From Haloprofundus halobius (GTDB lineage: Archaea > Halobacteriota > Halobacteria > Halobacteriales > Haloferacaceae), in assembly GCF_020097835.1 (NCBI RefSeq), contig NZ_CP083666.1:2356001-2420000 (forward strand): a stretch of DNA of 64,000 nt, written 5' to 3'. This document shows, one piece after another, positions 61,773-64,000 of the stretch. The notes below the pieces were generated by a model, which saw only the letters and a program-made list of their open reading frames with translations, had not been told where the DNA came from and searched no databases. Position 1 is the first letter of the stretch, and each line of letters opens with the position of its first letter. The position numbers and the translations under genes were made by a program.

Positions 61773-62605
61773 CGTTCGGCTCCGTCGGCAGCGTGAGAGC
61801 CGTCCGTTTCGCGCACGTCGACCACGTCGTTCCCCGCGCCGGCGGCATCACGGTCGCGGATCACGCCGTCGACGAGGCGGACGGTCCGGTCGGCGAACTC
61901 CGTCACTTGGGGGTCGTGCGTCACCGCGACGACGCTCACGCCCGTCTCGCAGACGCGGCGGAACTCCGCGAGAATCTGCGCGCCCGTCTCCTGGTCGAGG
62001 TTGCCCGTCGGTTCGTCGGCGAGCAACACTCGCGGCTGGTTGACGAGCGCGCGAGCGATGGCGACACGCTGTTTCTGCCCGCCCGAGAGTTCGGTCGGTG
62101 TATGGTCGAGGCGGTCACCGAGGCCCACCCGGCGGAGTAAGTCGCGCGCTCGGTCCGTCGCCCCCGGGTCGTTCTCGAAGATGGTCGGTAGTTCGACGTT
62201 CTCGGTCGCCGTCAACGTCGGGATGAGATAGAAGTCCTGGAAGACGAAGCCGATCGCCTCTTTTCTGGCGTTCGTCTGAGCCTCGTCGTCCAACGTCGTC
62301 ACGTCCCGTCCGAGCAGATAGCGCTCGCCGGCGGTCGGTTCGTCGAGGAGGCCGAGCATGTTCAGCAAAGTGGACTTGCCGCTGCCGCTCGGGCCGACGA
62401 TGGCGACGAACTCGCCCGGTTCGACCGAGAAGTCGATCCCGGCCGGTTCGTCGTCCCGTGCGTCCCGCCCGCCGAGTGCGACGACCGTCTCGCCACCCGT
62501 CTCGTACTCCTTTCTCACCCCTCGCAGTTCGAGCGTGGGGCCGTCGTGGGCGTTCACGGCCGTCGCGTCGAAGGCGGTCCCGAGAGACTGCGACTGCTCT
62601 GTCAT
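61769..62605 (-). CDS. ABC transporter ATP-binding protein (LolD/MacB type)
   Basis: 278 aa. Walker A GPSGSGKSTLLN, signature LSGGQKQRVAIARAL, Walker B VLLADEPTGNLD, and the H-loop VAVTHD are all intact. An insertion before Walker A (GGRDARDDEPAG) and an acidic tail are haloarchaeal. Works with the permease next to it. Confidence 0.95.
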   Translation of the reverse strand: MTEQSQSLGTAFDATAVNAHDGPTLELRGVRKEYETGGETVVALGGRDARDDEPAGIDFSVEPGEFVAIVGPSGSGKSTLLNMLGLLDEPTAGERYLLGRDVTTLDDEAQTNARKEAIGFVFQDFYLIPTLTATENVELPTIFENDPGATDRARDLLRRVGLGDRLDHTPTELSGGQKQRVAIARALVNQPRVLLADEPTGNLDQETGAQILAEFRRVCETGVSVVAVTHDPQVTEFADRTVRLVDGVIRDRDAAGAGNDVVDVRETDGSHAADGAER

Positions 62606-63924
62606 CGGCGACGGCGGACGGCAGCGAGTGCCGCCACCGCCGCGAGACTCACCCCCGTGAGGGCGACGAGTGACCCGACGTTCGTCGAGAGCGGCGAGAG
62701 GATACCCCGCTCGCGCTCTGGCGGCGACAGCGACCGGTCGTACGGCAGTTCGACCGTCTCCGAGTAGCGAACGCCGTTCGCCACGTAGGTCACGTCGACG
62801 GGGACGACAGTAGCGTTCTCTCTATCGACTTCGGCGGTGAGGTCGAACGGCGCGAACTCGTTGCCGTCGACGGTGCCGACGAAGTAGTCGCGGATAGGGT
62901 ACGTCGGCGTGACGTGTTCGGTGTCGCCGACGGAGACGGTGACGCCCGTCACCGGCCCGTCGTCGGGGTTGCCCGCGTTGCCGGTGATGCGTAGCACGCC
63001 GTCGGGACCCATCGAGAGGTTGACGTTCGTCAGCACGATCGACCCGGAGGCGGGGTCGTAGGGGAACTCGGTTCGGGCAGTACCATCGCGCTCGCCGATA
63101 CGGTATCGCGTCTCGAACGTGACGCCGTTCTGCTGGCCAACGAAGCGCAGGTCGACGGTCGTCCGCGCAGAGTCGCCGGGGGCGAGCGGTCCGGAAACCG
63201 ACTGTCGCGGGAGTTCGGTGCCGTTGCTCACCGGGACGACGACGACGTCGCGTATCGGCGCGTTCCCGAAGTTCGTCACGACCACGTCTATCCGTCCGGG
63301 TTGTACCTCGTCGTCGCCGCTCTGCTGGAGTGCGCCCTCTCCGCCGCCACCGCCGAGCAGTACGCCGAGTTGTCCCTGGGCGCCCTCTTGGCCGTCGCCG
63401 CTCCGGACCGACTCGACGCGGACGGCCACGTCGTCGACGAGCGGTCTGACCGGCACCGACTGGCGGTAGCGCGTCGTCGCTTCTTCGCCGTCGGCGGTAT
63501 AGGAGGCGCGAACCGTCACGCGCCGGTCGCCCGCCTCGCGCGGCAGGAGGACGAACGGCAGTTCTTCACTTGCGCCGGCGTCGAGAACGGGGACGGTCTG
63601 GCGGGCGACGACGGCGTCACCGCCCCGAATCGCGGCCGTCACGGTGACGTTTCGAATCGGCGTCGTCGTTGGGTTCGACAGCGTTACCGTCGCGCGGTTC
63701 TGCGTCTCGGCGACGAAGTCGGTGGCGTTGAGTTCGATCTGGGGTTCGGAGTCGGCGACCTGCAGCGGTGGACCGTCGACCTGTGCGGGCGCGGGGAGGG
63801 GCAACACCTCCGAGGCGGCCGCGGAGTCGAACGCGGTGCCACCGGATCCGATCGCTGCCGCTCCGGCGGGAACCACGGAGACGACGAGCAGGAGACACGT
63901 GAGAAGCGCGACGGGTGCCTTCAT
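62602..63924 (-). CDS. Exported CARDB-like protein with C-terminal membrane anchor
   Basis: 440 aa from ATG 63924. Signal peptide (ALLTCLLLVVSVVPAGAAA), several Ig-like CARDB/COG1361 domains (TVTLSNPTTTPIRNVTVTA; RIDVVVTNFGNAPIRDVVV), and a C-terminal helix (GSLVALTGVSLAAVAALAAV) with an RRRR end inside the cell. First gene of the operon with the ABC genes, overlapping by 4 bp; probably the external partner of the transporter. Confidence 0.85.
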   Translation of the reverse strand: MKAPVALLTCLLLVVSVVPAGAAAIGSGGTAFDSAAASEVLPLPAPAQVDGPPLQVADSEPQIELNATDFVAETQNRATVTLSNPTTTPIRNVTVTAAIRGGDAVVARQTVPVLDAGASEELPFVLLPREAGDRRVTVRASYTADGEEATTRYRQSVPVRPLVDDVAVRVESVRSGDGQEGAQGQLGVLLGGGGGEGALQQSGDDEVQPGRIDVVVTNFGNAPIRDVVVVPVSNGTELPRQSVSGPLAPGDSARTTVDLRFVGQQNGVTFETRYRIGERDGTARTEFPYDPASGSIVLTNVNLSMGPDGVLRITGNAGNPDDGPVTGVTVSVGDTEHVTPTYPIRDYFVGTVDGNEFAPFDLTAEVDRENATVVPVDVTYVANGVRYSETVELPYDRSLSPPERERGILSPLSTNVGSLVALTGVSLAAVAALAAVRRRR

Positions 63925-64000
63925 TACGACGGTGAAGGACGCGACCGGCAAATAGGTTGTCGCGGCCGTGAAATCCCGCTGAGCGGCCGACGACTGAATC

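Noticed and set aside
1-64000. CRISPR array, rRNA genes or caudovirus head-tail module
   Set aside because: No regularly spaced repeats, no rRNA-like stretch, and no terminase, portal, capsid or tape-measure signature were seen.

Overview
The window is chromosomal DNA of a halophilic archaeon (class Halobacteria). The proteins are strongly acidic and GC-rich, the RNA polymerase large subunits are split in the archaeal way (H, B'', B', A', A''), and many transcripts look leaderless, with a TATA-like box about 25 bases before the start codon. I read the sequence by eye only; family names come from motifs and remembered families, not from a search.

Left chromosomal part (1-26350). After a cut-off winged-helix gene and a zinc-finger gene come three methyltransferase genes (two of the protein-isoaspartate type), a HerA/FtsK-like ATPase and a pair of Fluc/CrcB fluoride channels. 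Next is an odd tRNA-Asp locus: two tRNA-Asp(GTC) copies surround a frameshifted PD-(D/E)XK endonuclease gene, with a long imperfect inverted repeat made partly from tRNA 3' ends. Then follows the core transcription/translation cluster: rpoH-rpoB2-rpoB1-rpoA1-rpoA2-nusA, a zinc-ribbon gene, mscS, rps12-rps7, EF-2, an ACT-domain gene with homoserine dehydrogenase, EF-1alpha and rps10. A rhomboid protease gene and tRNA-Ala(CGC) close it.

Integrated element (26337-57981, about 31.6 kb). It is bounded by a 15-bp direct repeat of the tRNA-Ala 3' end. It carries a tyrosine integrase next to attR, an Orc1/Cdc6 protein, a large replication-type protein, a phiH-like repressor with paired operators, AbrB-like regulators, a serine recombinase, an IS4-type DDE transposase and 17 tiny, mostly coupled minus-strand genes, many of them zinc fingers. 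The centre (30.5-44.9 kb) is a cassette of small membrane proteins, an 817-aa LamG surface protein with C-terminal membrane segments, a 973-aa Gly/Ser-linker protein, a 166-aa two-helix protein with its own leaderless promoter, a P-loop ATPase and a membrane glycosyltransferase. There is no terminase, portal, HK97-type capsid or tail gene. I read it as a tailless membrane virus (spindle-shaped virus-like) or a pR1SE-type plasmid-vesicle element. This is the most novel part of the window.

Right chromosomal part (57982-64000). It has extra copies of the att core, a creatininase-family hydrolase, a membrane protein, small membrane peptides and an operon of exported protein, ABC ATPase and MacB/FtsX-type permease.
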